A stretch of 64,000 bases of DNA from the NCBI GenBank assembly GCA_000721275.1, contig JOFO01000033.1, positions 4,500 to 68,499 of the forward strand, written 5' to 3'. The DNA comes from Microtetraspora glauca (GTDB taxonomy: Bacteria; Actinomycetota; Actinomycetes; Streptomycetales; Streptomycetaceae). The position numbers were made by a program, and so were the translations under genes. This document shows positions 1-9,883 of this stretch, piece after piece. Numbering within the stretch: position 1 is the stretch's first letter; each line of letters begins with the position of its first letter. The notes below the pieces were generated by a model. The model did not search any database and had not been told where the DNA came from. It saw nothing but the letters and a program-made list of their open reading frames with translations.

Positions 1-411
1 CGGATCCTCGGCCGGGTCGCCGCCGACCAGGGTGTCTCCGCCAGCCGCGCCGAACTCCAGGAGACCCGCGAGGCGTTCGTCCGGGAGAACGGCGGCGAGG
101 AGGGCCTGGAGGCCGTCCTCCTCCAGCAGCAGGGCGTCGCCCCCGGCCAGATCGACGACGTCGTCCGGCGCAACGTCCTCATGACGAAGATCATCGAGAA
201 GCAGGGGATCACCGAGACCCCCGAGGGCCAGCAGAAGCTCCAGGAGCTGTTCGCCGCCGCGTCGAAGTCCCTCGACATCGACGTGAACCCGCGCTACGGC
301 GCCTGGGACGACACCAAGGTCCAGCTCGACACCGGCGCCGCCACCGCCCCCTGGCTGACCAGGGTCACCCAGGGGCAGGGCGCCGCGGGGGCGGAGCAGC
401 TGCCGGGCTGA
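1..411 (+). CDS. SurA N-terminal domain-like lipoprotein (3' part only)
   Basis: The reading frame is open from base 1 to a TGA at 409-411 and gives the last 136 residues of a protein whose N-terminus, and any signal peptide or lipobox, lies outside the window. The visible part is alpha-helical and polar, with a stretch around residues 60-80 (MTKIIEKQGI, TPEGQQKLQE) that matches the SurA N-terminal domain of actinobacterial lipoproteins encoded just upstream of mazG. Such proteins are thought to be extracytoplasmic chaperone-like proteins; no PPIase domain is present here. The C-terminal 40 residues are small and disordered. The gene ends 26 bp before the mazG start. Family call rests on the visible half and on gene order. 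Confidence 0.7.
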   Translation, partial: RILGRVAADQGVSASRAELQETREAFVRENGGEEGLEAVLLQQQGVAPGQIDDVVRRNVLMTKIIEKQGITETPEGQQKLQELFAAASKSLDIDVNPRYGAWDDTKVQLDTGAATAPWLTRVTQGQGAAGAEQLPG

Positions 412-425
412 CCCCGGACCCGGGG

Positions 426-437
426 TAGGTTCGAAGG
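426..437 (+). promoter_or_regulatory. -10 element for a probably leaderless mazG
   Basis: TAGGTT at 426-431 fits the TANNNT -10 consensus and ends 6 nt before the GTG start at 438. This places the transcription start at or next to the start codon. No purine-rich ribosome-binding site and no clear -35 hexamer are visible. Confidence 0.4.
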
Positions 438-1397
438 GTGACTTCCGAGAACCCCGGCCGCGTCGTCCTGCTCACCGCCAGCCACCGGGTGGCGCCCGGA
501 CTGCTGTCCTGGCCCGCCTGGGAGGCGCTGCGGAGCGCCGACCGGGTCCTCTGCCCCGACGAGCACCACCCCCAGCTGCCGTACCTGCGGGAGGCGGGCG
601 TCGCGGTCGAGCACGCCCGCCCCACCGCGGAGGAGCTGGTCGCCGCCTGCGCCGGAGGCCGTACCGTCCTGGTGCTGCCCTCCGGCGAGGGCGACGGCGC
701 GCTCACCGACGGGCTGGCGCGGCTGGCCGGGTCCGGCCGGGTCGCCATGCCCGACCTGGAGCTGCTGCCCGGCTCGTACGACCTGCCGGGCGCCCGCCTC
801 CTCGACCTCGTCCAGGTCATGGACGTCATCCGCCGCCGCTGTCCCTGGTCCTCGCTCCAGACGCACCGGGGCCTCGCCAAGTACGCCATCGAGGAGGCGT
901 ACGAGCTGGTCGAGGCGATCGAGGCCGGCGACCGGCACGAGCTGCGCGAGGAGCTGGGGGACGTCCTGCTCCAGGTCGTCTTCCACGCGCGGATCGCCGA
1001 GGAGGACGCCGAGGAGCCGTTCTCCGTCGACGACGTGGCCGGGACCCTGGTGGAGAAGCTGATCCAGCGCCACCCGCACCTCTTCGGCGACGAGACCGCC
1101 GAGACCCCGGAGGACGTCCGCGCCCACTGGCTGGCCGCGAAGGCCGTCGAGAAGGGCCGGGAGTCGGTGACCGACGGGGTGCCGGTCGGGCAGCCGGGGC
1201 TGGCGCTGGCCGCGAAGCTCGCGAGCCGGGTCCGCACGGCCGGTCTCGGCGTGCCGCTCCCGGAGGGCACCGGCATCGGCTACGAACTGCTGGCCCTGGC
1301 GGTCCGCGCGGAGGCCGAGGGCGTCGACCCGGAGGCGGCGCTGCGGGCGGCGGCCCGGGCGTACCGGGACGCGATCCGGGCGGCCGAAGAGCTGTGA
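438..1397 (+). CDS. mazG: MazG nucleoside triphosphate pyrophosphohydrolase
   Basis: A 319-residue protein that hydrolyses (d)NTPs to the monophosphate and pyrophosphate, acting as a house-cleaning enzyme in the cytoplasm. The N-terminal ~110 residues form an actinobacteria-type extension resembling the tetrapyrrole-methylase-like part of YabN/MazG proteins. The MazG domain follows, with the CPW motif, a Q-T-H, the metal-binding EExxE (EEAYELVE) and the EELGD helix at about residues 135-180. The start is the GTG at 438, supported by the -10 element directly upstream and the lack of an earlier in-frame start. It follows the SurA-like lipoprotein gene closely but appears to have its own promoter. 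A MazG-family assignment is firm; substrate preference cannot be read from sequence. Confidence 0.93.
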   Translation: MTSENPGRVVLLTASHRVAPGLLSWPAWEALRSADRVLCPDEHHPQLPYLREAGVAVEHARPTAEELVAACAGGRTVLVLPSGEGDGALTDGLARLAGSGRVAMPDLELLPGSYDLPGARLLDLVQVMDVIRRRCPWSSLQTHRGLAKYAIEEAYELVEAIEAGDRHELREELGDVLLQVVFHARIAEEDAEEPFSVDDVAGTLVEKLIQRHPHLFGDETAETPEDVRAHWLAAKAVEKGRESVTDGVPVGQPGLALAAKLASRVRTAGLGVPLPEGTGIGYELLALAVRAEAEGVDPEAALRAAARAYRDAIRAAEEL

Positions 1398-1438
1398 GGC
1401 CCGCGGCGGACGGCCCGCCGCCCCGGATCCCGGATGGG

Positions 1439-1451
1439 TAGTATCCAGAAC
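1439..1451 (+). promoter_or_regulatory. -10 element for a probably leaderless Rrf2 gene
   Basis: TAGTAT at 1439-1444 is followed by 7 nt and then ATG at 1452. This is the spacing expected when transcription starts at the A of the start codon. It argues against the earlier in-frame ATG at 1434, which would lie upstream of the -10. Confidence 0.45.
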
Positions 1452-1931
1452 ATGCAGATGAGCGAGGGCGTCGAGTGGGCGCTGCACAGCTGCCTCAACC
1501 TGGCCTGGGCCGAGGACGGGGCGGCGGTCACGGCGACCCGGCTCGCCGCCTTCCACGCCCTGCCCGCGGCCTACCTCAACAAGCAGCTCCAGGCCCTCGT
1601 CCGGGCCGGGATCCTCACCTCCACCACCGGACCGCGCGGCGGCTTCCGGCTCGCCCGCGACCCCGGTGACATCACGGTCCTCGACGTGGTGACCGCGATC
1701 GAGGGGCCGCAGGACGCGTTCCGCTGCCAGGAGATCCTGCGGCAGGGCCCGGACGGCCGGGCCGGCGTCGACTACCGCGCGACCTGCGCCATCTCCCGGG
1801 CCATGCGCCGCGGCGAGCTGGCCTGGCGCCGGGAGCTCGCCGCACAGACCCTCGCCGACCTCAAGGCGGAGGTGGAGGCGCGGCAGCCGGAGACCCCGGA
1901 GCTCACCCGGCGCGGGCTCGCGCGCCGCTGA
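1452..1931 (+). CDS. Rrf2 family transcriptional regulator
   Basis: A 159-residue protein with the Rrf2 fold: an N-terminal winged helix (about residues 1-70, with the wing motif GPRGGFRLAR) followed by a dimerisation helix. Rrf2 proteins such as NsrR, IscR and RsrR often sense NO, iron-sulfur status or redox through cysteine-bound clusters. Here only C92 and C112 lie in the sensor region, 20 residues apart, plus C14 in the first helix; the three closely spaced cysteines of NsrR are absent, so NO sensing cannot be assumed. The start at 1452 is chosen because the -10 TAGTAT lies just upstream. The gene converges on a flavohemoprotein gene with stops only a few bases apart, a suggestive NO/redox pairing. 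Confidence 0.88.
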   Translation: MQMSEGVEWALHSCLNLAWAEDGAAVTATRLAAFHALPAAYLNKQLQALVRAGILTSTTGPRGGFRLARDPGDITVLDVVTAIEGPQDAFRCQEILRQGPDGRAGVDYRATCAISRAMRRGELAWRRELAAQTLADLKAEVEARQPETPELTRRGLARR

Positions 1932-1936
1932 CGGCG

Positions 1937-3166
1937 TCAGAACCCGCCGGGGGCCCGGGCCGCCGGGTCGTGCCAGCGGACCGCGGGCGGCTGGAGCAGC
2001 CACTCGGCACGGGAGGCCGGGCGGGTACCGAACCGGCCGGCCGGCGGCAGGACGTCGTGGCGGGTGCGGGCCGGATCCGCGCCCAGCTCCTCCAGGACCT
2101 CCGTGACCTCGGCGAGGAAACCGGGCGGACCGGCCAGGTGCACGTCGTGGTCCGGCCAGCGCCCGCAGGACCGCAGCGCCGTCAGCAGCCGCTCGGTCGC
2201 CTGGTCCCGGTGGTGGCGGGGGGCCGCGGTGATCAGGGTGACGCGCAGCCCCGGCAGCCGCGCGGCCAGCCGCTCCAGGTCCGCCCGCCCGTACAGGTAC
2301 TCGCGGGAGCGCGCCACCATGAAGATCCGGCCCTCGGCCGCCGGGTCCGCGCCGGCCGCCTCCTCCAGCAGCGCCTTGACCGGCGCCCAGCCCGTACCCG
2401 CGCATATATAGGTACGGAGCCCGCCCGGCGCCGTCGCCGCCACCGCCGCGCCGCCGGCCGCGCTCAGCCGCAGCGTCTCGCCCGGCCGGACCTCGTCCAC
2501 CAGCGCCGTGCTCATCGCCCCGCCCCGGACCCGGCTCACGTGCAGGTCGAGCGTGCCGTCCGCGCGGGGCGCGTTGCCGAGCGAGTACGTGCGCCACACG
2601 CGCGGCACCCGGAGCGAGCTGACGCCGGCGTACTGGCCCGGGAGATAGGGGAACGGGCGGCGCGGGCGGAGGGTCAGCACCGCCAGGTCGCCGCCGTGCC
2701 GCCGGTGCCCGACGACGTCCGCGTCCCACCACGCGGGATCCCCGGCCGCCGCGGACTCCTCCGCGCCCCGCAGCATCAGCTCCGCGACCCGCCCGTACGC
2801 CTCCGTCCAGGCCTTCTCCGCCTCCACCGTCCACGCCGACCCCGCCGCGTGCGCGAAGGCGGCCAGCAGGCTCTCGCCGACCGCCGCGTAGAGCGCGGGC
2901 GTGGCGAGGAACTTGCGGTGGTCGCGGCCCAGCCGCCCCAGGTAGGCGGCCAGCCCGGGCTCGTCCAGCGCGGTCACCACATGGGTGAGTGCGGCGAACA
3001 GCCGGTCCCGCTGCGGGCCCATGTCCTCCGGGAAGAGCTCCCGCACGCCCGGGTTGCGCCAGAACAGGTGCGAGTAGAAGTACGTGACGGCGTGCTCGGC
3101 CCGTCTCTCGACGACCGCGAACGTGCTTCTCAGCAAGGGGAGGTCCACGCGGGCAATGTAGGGCAC
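1937..3166 (-). CDS. Globin domain / FAD-NAD(P)H reductase (flavohemoprotein-like)
   Basis: A 409-residue two-domain protein. Residues 1-135 are a globin with Y29 (B10), F45 (CD1) and the proximal H83 in RDHRKF, the residues that bind and polarise O2 or NO. Residues 150-390 are a ferredoxin-reductase-like module with the FAD motif RTYSLGN and the pyridine-nucleotide motif CAGTGWAP. The layout is that of Hmp NO dioxygenases (NO + O2 to nitrate). The C-terminus (GPPGFLAEVTEVLEELGADP, then a proline-rich tail) is a diverged version of the Hmp one, so another oxygenase or reductase role is possible. It is divergent from the P450 with an 83-bp gap holding two palindromes, and convergent with an Rrf2 gene. 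Confidence 0.88.
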   Translation of the reverse strand: MPYIARVDLPLLRSTFAVVERRAEHAVTYFYSHLFWRNPGVRELFPEDMGPQRDRLFAALTHVVTALDEPGLAAYLGRLGRDHRKFLATPALYAAVGESLLAAFAHAAGSAWTVEAEKAWTEAYGRVAELMLRGAEESAAAGDPAWWDADVVGHRRHGGDLAVLTLRPRRPFPYLPGQYAGVSSLRVPRVWRTYSLGNAPRADGTLDLHVSRVRGGAMSTALVDEVRPGETLRLSAAGGAAVAATAPGGLRTYICAGTGWAPVKALLEEAAGADPAAEGRIFMVARSREYLYGRADLERLAARLPGLRVTLITAAPRHHRDQATERLLTALRSCGRWPDHDVHLAGPPGFLAEVTEVLEELGADPARTRHDVLPPAGRFGTRPASRAEWLLQPPAVRWHDPAARAPGGF

Positions 3167-3182
3167 GCGCCGTCACGGCGTG

Positions 3183-3205
3183 ATCACCGGGCGGTGATGA
3201 CGTCA
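3183..3205. promoter_or_regulatory. Candidate operator between flavohemoprotein and P450 genes
   Basis: ATCACCG-GG-CGGTGAT (3183-3198) is a perfect 7-bp inverted repeat with a 2-bp centre. It overlaps by one base the perfect 8-bp palindrome TGACGTCA (3198-3205). Both sit in the short divergent intergenic region where a regulator could act on both genes. The cognate protein is unknown. Confidence 0.4.
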
Positions 3206-3237
3206 GGTCGGCCGCGGGGCCGCCGGGGACCGGACGG

Positions 3238-3249
3238 TACGGTCGGGGC
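3238..3249 (+). promoter_or_regulatory. -10 element for a probably leaderless P450 gene
   Basis: TACGGT at 3238-3243 ends 6 nt before the GTG start at 3250, the same geometry as at mazG. No ribosome-binding site is visible. Confidence 0.4.
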
Positions 3250-4662
3250 GTGAGTGAAGGACCCGCCCCGACGCCCGGCACGCCCCATGAGCCCCGTACA
3301 CCCCGTACGCCGGAGGCGTCCGGTACGCCGGGAACGCACCGCACGGACCCCGCCCCGGCCGGCTGCCCGGTCTCCGGAACCGGTGAAGGGCCCGTCCCCG
3401 CCCTCTTCAGCTGGGAGTTCGCGAGCGACCCCTACCCGGCGTACGCCTGGCTGCGCGAGCACGCGCCCGTGCACCGCACCACCCTCCCCAGCGGCGTCGA
3501 GGCGTGGCTCGTCACCCGGTACGCGGACGCCCGGCAGGCCCTCGCCGACCAGCGGCTCTCCAAGAACCCCGTGCACCACGCCGAACCCGGCAAGACGGGC
3601 ATCCCGGGCGAGCGCAGCGCCGGCCTGATGACCCACCTGCTCAACATCGACCCGCCGGACCACACCCGGCTGCGGCGGCTCGTGTCCAAGGCGTTCACCC
3701 CGCGCCGGGTCGCCGCCTTCGCGCCGCGCGTGCAGGAGCTGGCGGACCGGCTCATCGACTCCTTCGCGGAGCGGGGGAGCGCCGACCTCATCCACGAGTA
3801 CGCCTTCCCGCTGCCCATCTACGCCATCTGCGACATGCTCGGCGTCCCCGCCGAGGACCAGGACGACTTCCGCGACTGGGCCGGGATGATGATCCGGCAC
3901 GGCGGAGGACCCCGGGGCGGGGTCGCGCGGTCGGTGAAGAAGATCCGCGGATACCTGGCGGAGCTGATCCACCGCAAGCGGCAGACCCTCGGCGAGGAGG
4001 GCGCGGACGACCTCATCTCCGGGCTGATCCGCGCCTCCGACCACGGCGACCACCTCACCGAGGCCGAGGCCGTCGCCATGTGCTTCGTGCTGCTCTTCGC
4101 CGGCTTCGAGACGACCATCAACCTCATCGGCAACGGCACCTACGCCCTGCTCCGCAACCCGGAGCAGCGCGCCCTCCTCCAGTCCTCGCTCGCCGCCGGC
4201 GAGACCGGGCTCCTGGAGACCGGCGTCGAGGAACTGCTGCGCTACGACGGGCCGGTGGAGCTGGCGACCTGGCGGTACGCCACCACCGACCTCACCCTCG
4301 GCGGCCAGGCCGTCCCGGCCGGCGACCCCGTCCTCGTCGTCCTCGCGGCGGCCGACCGCGACCCGGACCGCTTCGGCGCCCCGGACACCCTCGACCTCGC
4401 CCGCACCGACAACCAGCACCTCGGGTACGGGCACGGCATCCACTACTGCCTGGGCGCGCCGCTCGCCCGGCTGGAGGGCCAGACCGCGCTCGCCACCCTC
4501 CTGACCCGCCTGCCCGACCTGCGGCTCGGCGCCGATCCGGACGAACTGCGGTGGCGCGGCGGGCTCATCATGCGCGGATTGCGCACGCTTCCGGTCGAGT
4601 TCACCCCATCCGCACCGCGTCCGCACCCCCGCACGACGGGTGACGGAGGGTCAGAAATGTGA
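3250..4662 (+). CDS. Cytochrome P450
   Basis: A 470-residue soluble bacterial P450 monooxygenase. After a ~50-residue proline-rich, low-complexity N-terminus, the catalytic domain shows the I-helix oxygen-activation motif (AGFETT, about residue 285), an ExxR-type helix (EELLRY...W), and the haem loop GYGHGIHYCLG with the thiolate ligand at about C400. It resembles CYP107/CYP105-type actinomycete enzymes that hydroxylate small hydrophobic molecules with separate ferredoxin and reductase partners. No ferredoxin gene adjoins it, although the divergent gene encodes an FAD/NAD(P)H reductase module. Substrate is unknown. Confidence 0.95.
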   Translation: MSEGPAPTPGTPHEPRTPRTPEASGTPGTHRTDPAPAGCPVSGTGEGPVPALFSWEFASDPYPAYAWLREHAPVHRTTLPSGVEAWLVTRYADARQALADQRLSKNPVHHAEPGKTGIPGERSAGLMTHLLNIDPPDHTRLRRLVSKAFTPRRVAAFAPRVQELADRLIDSFAERGSADLIHEYAFPLPIYAICDMLGVPAEDQDDFRDWAGMMIRHGGGPRGGVARSVKKIRGYLAELIHRKRQTLGEEGADDLISGLIRASDHGDHLTEAEAVAMCFVLLFAGFETTINLIGNGTYALLRNPEQRALLQSSLAAGETGLLETGVEELLRYDGPVELATWRYATTDLTLGGQAVPAGDPVLVVLAAADRDPDRFGAPDTLDLARTDNQHLGYGHGIHYCLGAPLARLEGQTALATLLTRLPDLRLGADPDELRWRGGLIMRGLRTLPVEFTPSAPRPHPRTTGDGGSEM

Positions 4663-4689
4663 TCTTCACGTGATCGCGCGGCCATCGAC

Positions 4690-4719
4690 TTGTGACGGAC
4701 GTTCGAATGCGGCTACGTT
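4690..4719 (+). promoter_or_regulatory. Promoter of the first rpf gene
   Basis: TTGTGA (4690-4695) and TACGTT (4714-4719) are separated by 18 nt, a good match to a principal-sigma promoter. The rpf start codon lies 75 nt downstream with an AAAGG ribosome-binding site. An almost identical pair precedes the membrane protein gene at 40656. Confidence 0.5.
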
Positions 4720-4793
4720 CGCGCCAACGTTCGGCCCGACCCCGGCCGTCCCAGGCGTCACCGCCGACCCGCCGTCACGCGAAAGGCCCCGAC

Positions 4794-5960
4794 ATGCTTT
4801 CCGGAAACGGACGACACCGTCGACCCCGCCAGGCTCCCGCGATCGTCGTCACCGCCGGAGTGACCGGATCCGCCCTGGCGCTCCCGCTGCTCGCCACCGG
4901 ATCCGCCTCCGCCGCCGACGCGGCCACCTGGGACCGCGTCGCCGCCTGCGAGTCCGGGGGCCAGTGGAGCGCCAACCTCGGCAACGGGGCCTTCGGCGGG
5001 CTCCAGATGACGCAGGAACTGTGGGAGCGGCACGGCGGACTCGCGTACGCCACCAGCCCCGACCTCGCCAGCCGCGCCCAGCAGATCACCGTCGCCGAGC
5101 GGGCCCTGGCCTCCGGCAGCACCGCCTGGGCCACCTGCGCCCCCATCGCCGGCCTGGAGAACGACGGCGAGGCGACCGGCGTGCACCCCGGCCCCGTGGT
5201 CCCGCGGGTGGACGAGGGCGGCGTGGCGCCCGAGTCGAACCGCACCGGCGGCACGCCCGCCGGCACCGACACCGCCACCGCCCCCGCCGAGCGCCCGGCG
5301 GCCGGGGAGACCGCGGAGACGTCCGCCCCGGCCACCACGCCGGCCGACTCCACGGGGCGGGCGGAGACCGCGGAGACGGCCGCGGAGACGGAGGAGGCGC
5401 GGAAGGCGCCGTCGGGGTCCGCCACGGCCCCGGCGAAGCCCACCTCTCCCACCTCCCCCGACACGTCCACCGCGCCCACGGCCCCCGGGGTCGGCGTCAC
5501 GCCGCCGCCGGCGACCACCGCGCCCGGCGCCCCGGACGCCTCCACGGGCACGCCCGAGGCCCCGGTCGGCACCCCGGACGGCTCGGGCGCCCCCGTGGCG
5601 CCCACCACCCCGGCGGCCCCCGGCACGGAGGGGTCTGACGTGGCGTCGGCCACGCCCGGGACGGGCAAGCACCGGGGCGAGGCCGCCCCGGAGGAAACCG
5701 GCAAGTCGGACACCAGTCAGGAATCCGGGCGACATGCCGCAGCTGCGGACAAGGTCGCATCAACCCCCGTCAACGCGGACGAGGCTGACGCCTACACCGT
5801 GCGGCCGGGTGACTCCCTGTCGGAGATCGCGCAGGCGAACGACCTTCCGGGTGGCTGGGATGCCCTCTACGACGCCAACCGCCAGACGGTCGGCACCGAC
5901 CCGGATCTCATCCTCCCTGGTCAGAGCCTGGAACTGACGGTCCCTTCGTCGGAGAAGTGA
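4794..5960 (+). CDS. Resuscitation-promoting factor with LysM domain
   Basis: A 388-residue secreted protein. A signal peptide ends around SASA-AD at residue ~43. The Rpf catalytic domain follows (WDRVAACESGGQW ... AERALASGSTAWATC, about residues 47-120), with the conserved catalytic glutamate in CESGG. A ~200-residue Pro/Thr/Ala/Gly-rich spacer leads to a C-terminal LysM peptidoglycan-binding motif (YTVRPGDSLSEIAQANDL ... LILPGQSLEL). Rpf proteins are lytic transglycosylase-like muralytic enzymes that promote spore germination and outgrowth. ATG 4794 is chosen for its RBS and because earlier in-frame starts would put a charged tail before the signal peptide. It looks like the rpfC position of S. 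coelicolor, next to rpfA and eno. Confidence 0.9.
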   Translation: MLSGNGRHRRPRQAPAIVVTAGVTGSALALPLLATGSASAADAATWDRVAACESGGQWSANLGNGAFGGLQMTQELWERHGGLAYATSPDLASRAQQITVAERALASGSTAWATCAPIAGLENDGEATGVHPGPVVPRVDEGGVAPESNRTGGTPAGTDTATAPAERPAAGETAETSAPATTPADSTGRAETAETAAETEEARKAPSGSATAPAKPTSPTSPDTSTAPTAPGVGVTPPPATTAPGAPDASTGTPEAPVGTPDGSGAPVAPTTPAAPGTEGSDVASATPGTGKHRGEAAPEETGKSDTSQESGRHAAAADKVASTPVNADEADAYTVRPGDSLSEIAQANDLPGGWDALYDANRQTVGTDPDLILPGQSLELTVPSSEK

Positions 5961-5997
5961 GGCCGTTTCAGGGGCGTATGTCCGATTTTGGGAAAGT

Positions 5998-6011
5998 GAG
6001 ACATGGGTCTC
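5998..6011. repeat. Inverted repeat upstream of the rpfA promoter
   Basis: GAGAC-ATGG-GTCTC is a perfect 5-bp inverted repeat about 115 bp upstream of the candidate -35 hexamer of the riboswitch-controlled rpf gene. It may be an activator or repressor site. Nothing else distinctive is seen in the 5961-6120 stretch. Confidence 0.3.
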
Positions 6012-6123
6012 TTCGCCCCAACTGGCGTGTCACGTCCGCAAACTTTGCTTCCGTCAGCTCTCACCTGCGCAAACGAGGTCTGACGGAGGGCAAGGAAGGG
6101 CGTTTTGTCCGTCGTGAGCCTCT

Positions 6124-6153
6124 TTGAACTTCGAGCACCTGTGTGTCTACGGT
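6124..6153 (+). promoter_or_regulatory. Promoter of the riboswitch-rpfA transcript
   Basis: TTGAAC (6124-6129), an 18-nt spacer and TACGGT (6148-6153) predict a start near 6160. This is just upstream of the ydaO-type aptamer and gives a 5' leader of about 245 nt. Confidence 0.5.
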
Positions 6154-6186
6154 CGACACCGCTCGCCACCGCGGGCCCCGTCGACC

Positions 6187-7169
<983 letters not shown>

Positions 7170-7387
7170 GGAGCCGCGGTGGCGGTGAGTCCGGCAGCTC
7201 ACCGGCACCCGACGACCCTCCCGCGGTGACCACCCCGGTCCCGAGCCCCCTTCCCCCGTGGCTCCGGACCGGGGTTCCGGCGTTACCGCCCGGTAGTTCC
7301 CGGGTCTTTCGTCCTCCGATGCGTGCTCTTGGGCCCTTTTTCGTCCCAGGGGACGGGCGGTCGGCTGGCCGGAGCGCCGGAGCCGGT

Positions 7388-8746
<1,359 letters not shown>

Positions 8747-8768
8747 CCTGCCCCGGCACCGCAGTTCC

Positions 8769-8811
8769 GTCCGTCCCCGCACCCGGTCCCGTACCGTGTG
8801 CGGGGACGGAC
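8769..8811 (+). terminator. Terminator after eno
   Basis: GTCCGTCCCCGCA (8769-8781) pairs perfectly with TGCGGGGACGGAC (8799-8811) around a 17-nt loop, with no U-tract, as is common in actinomycetes. Confidence 0.7.
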
Positions 8812-8848
8812 GTGTGAGGGAGACCGGAGACAGGGGAGGCGGCAGGAC

Positions 8849-9319
8849 ATGGCCGTGAAGAACGGGGACCGGTTCTCGACCGCGACCCGGCTCAGGCTGA
8901 TCGGCGAACAGACCGCCGCCCGCGTCTACCGCTCCCAGACCCGGCGCCAGGCCCGCCGCTCCCGGCTCACCGGCCGCGCCGCCTTCCTCGCCCTGGTCGT
9001 CTGCTCCCTCGTCGTCGCCCTCGCCTACCCGATACGGAGCTACGTCTCCCAGCAGGGCGAGATCGCCGACCAGGAGCGCAAGGCCGCCGAGGCCGCCCGC
9101 CGGGTCGAGGAGCTGCGGGACGAGAAGGCCCGCCTCCAGGACCCCGCGTACGTCCGCCGCCTCGCCCGCGAACACCTCCACTACGTGCTCCCCGGCGAGA
9201 CCGGCTTCACCGTGAACGACCCCGGGGCGGCCGACCGCCCCCGCGCCGACCAGGGCACGTCCGACCGCCCCTGGTACGACAACCTCTGGGACGGCGTGGA
9301 CAACGCCGACCGCCGCTGA
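8849..9319 (+). CDS. divIC: DivIC/FtsB-family septum protein
   Basis: A 156-residue bitopic membrane protein of the FtsB/DivIC (septum formation initiator) family. A basic cytoplasmic N-terminus (~residues 1-50) precedes one transmembrane helix (AAFLALVVCSLVVALAYPI). A coiled coil follows (QQGEIADQERKAAEAARRVEELRDEKARL), then the typical YVRRLAREHLHYVLPGETGF motif and an acidic/polar extracellular tail. It is expected to act with FtsL and FtsQ at the division site; in Streptomyces it matters for sporulation septation. ATG 8849 follows a GGGGAGG sequence. The eno - divIC - DUF501 - ppx order is typical of actinobacteria. Confidence 0.92.
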   Translation: MAVKNGDRFSTATRLRLIGEQTAARVYRSQTRRQARRSRLTGRAAFLALVVCSLVVALAYPIRSYVSQQGEIADQERKAAEAARRVEELRDEKARLQDPAYVRRLAREHLHYVLPGETGFTVNDPGAADRPRADQGTSDRPWYDNLWDGVDNADRR

Positions 9320-9343
9320 CCGACCCGACTGTAGGACCCCACC

Positions 9344-9883
9344 TTGGAAACGCCCCCTCCGCAGACCGCACGCACCGAGCCCACCGAGGCGGACGTCGCC
9401 GCCTTCGAGGCCCAGCTCGGCCGGCCGCCCCGCGGCCTGCGCGCCATCGCGCACCGCTGCCCCTGCGGCAACCCGGACGTCGTCGAGACCGCGCCCCGGC
9501 TGCCCGACGGCACCCCCTTCCCGACCACGTACTACCTCACCTGCCCCCGGGCGGCCTCGGCCATCGGCACCCTGGAGGCCAACGGGGTCATGAAGGAGAT
9601 GCAGGCCCGGCTCGCCACCGACCCGGAGCTCGCCGCCGCCTACCGCGCCGCGCACGAGGACTACCTCGCCCGCCGCGACGCCATCGAGGTCCTGGAGGGC
9701 TTCCCCAGCGCCGGCGGCATGCCCGACCGCGTGAAGTGCCTGCACGTCCTCGTCGGCCACGCGCTCGTCGCCGGCCCGGGCGTCAACCCGTTCGGCGACG
9801 AGGCCCTGGCCATGCTCCCCGAGTGGTGGGCCAAGGGCCCGTGCGTGAACCCGTGCGCCGAGAAGAAGGAGACCGCGGAATGA
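9344..9883 (+). CDS. DUF501 domain protein
   Basis: A 179-residue cytoplasmic protein of the DUF501 family, conserved in actinobacteria between divIC and the exopolyphosphatase gene. Conserved elements visible are RHRCPCG-like AHRCPCGNPDVV, the TYYLTCPR motif, RVKCLHVLVGHAL, GVNPFGDEAL and a C-terminal GPCVNPC. The cysteine/histidine content suggests metal binding, but no activity is known. The only upstream start is TTG at 9344, with AGGA ten bases before it. The stop codon overlaps the next start (ATGA), so it is translationally coupled to ppx. Confidence 0.88.
   Translation: METPPPQTARTEPTEADVAAFEAQLGRPPRGLRAIAHRCPCGNPDVVETAPRLPDGTPFPTTYYLTCPRAASAIGTLEANGVMKEMQARLATDPELAAAYRAAHEDYLARRDAIEVLEGFPSAGGMPDRVKCLHVLVGHALVAGPGVNPFGDEALAMLPEWWAKGPCVNPCAEKKETAE

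Noticed and set aside
294..3344. A 1016-codon open frame on the minus strand overlapping mazG, the Rrf2 gene and the flavohemoprotein gene
   Set aside because: It is an antisense frame kept open by high GC content. Its translation is Arg/Gly/Ala/Pro-rich without domain motifs, while the overlapping frames encode recognisable families.
4663..4790. A Crp-type site (TGTGATCTTCACG) before the first rpf gene
   Set aside because: The two half-sites are separated by 3 nt, whereas the Crp consensus needs a 6-nt spacer.
4663..4793. A second ydaO riboswitch before the first rpf gene
   Set aside because: The gap is only 131 bp and none of the conserved ydaO blocks occurs in it.
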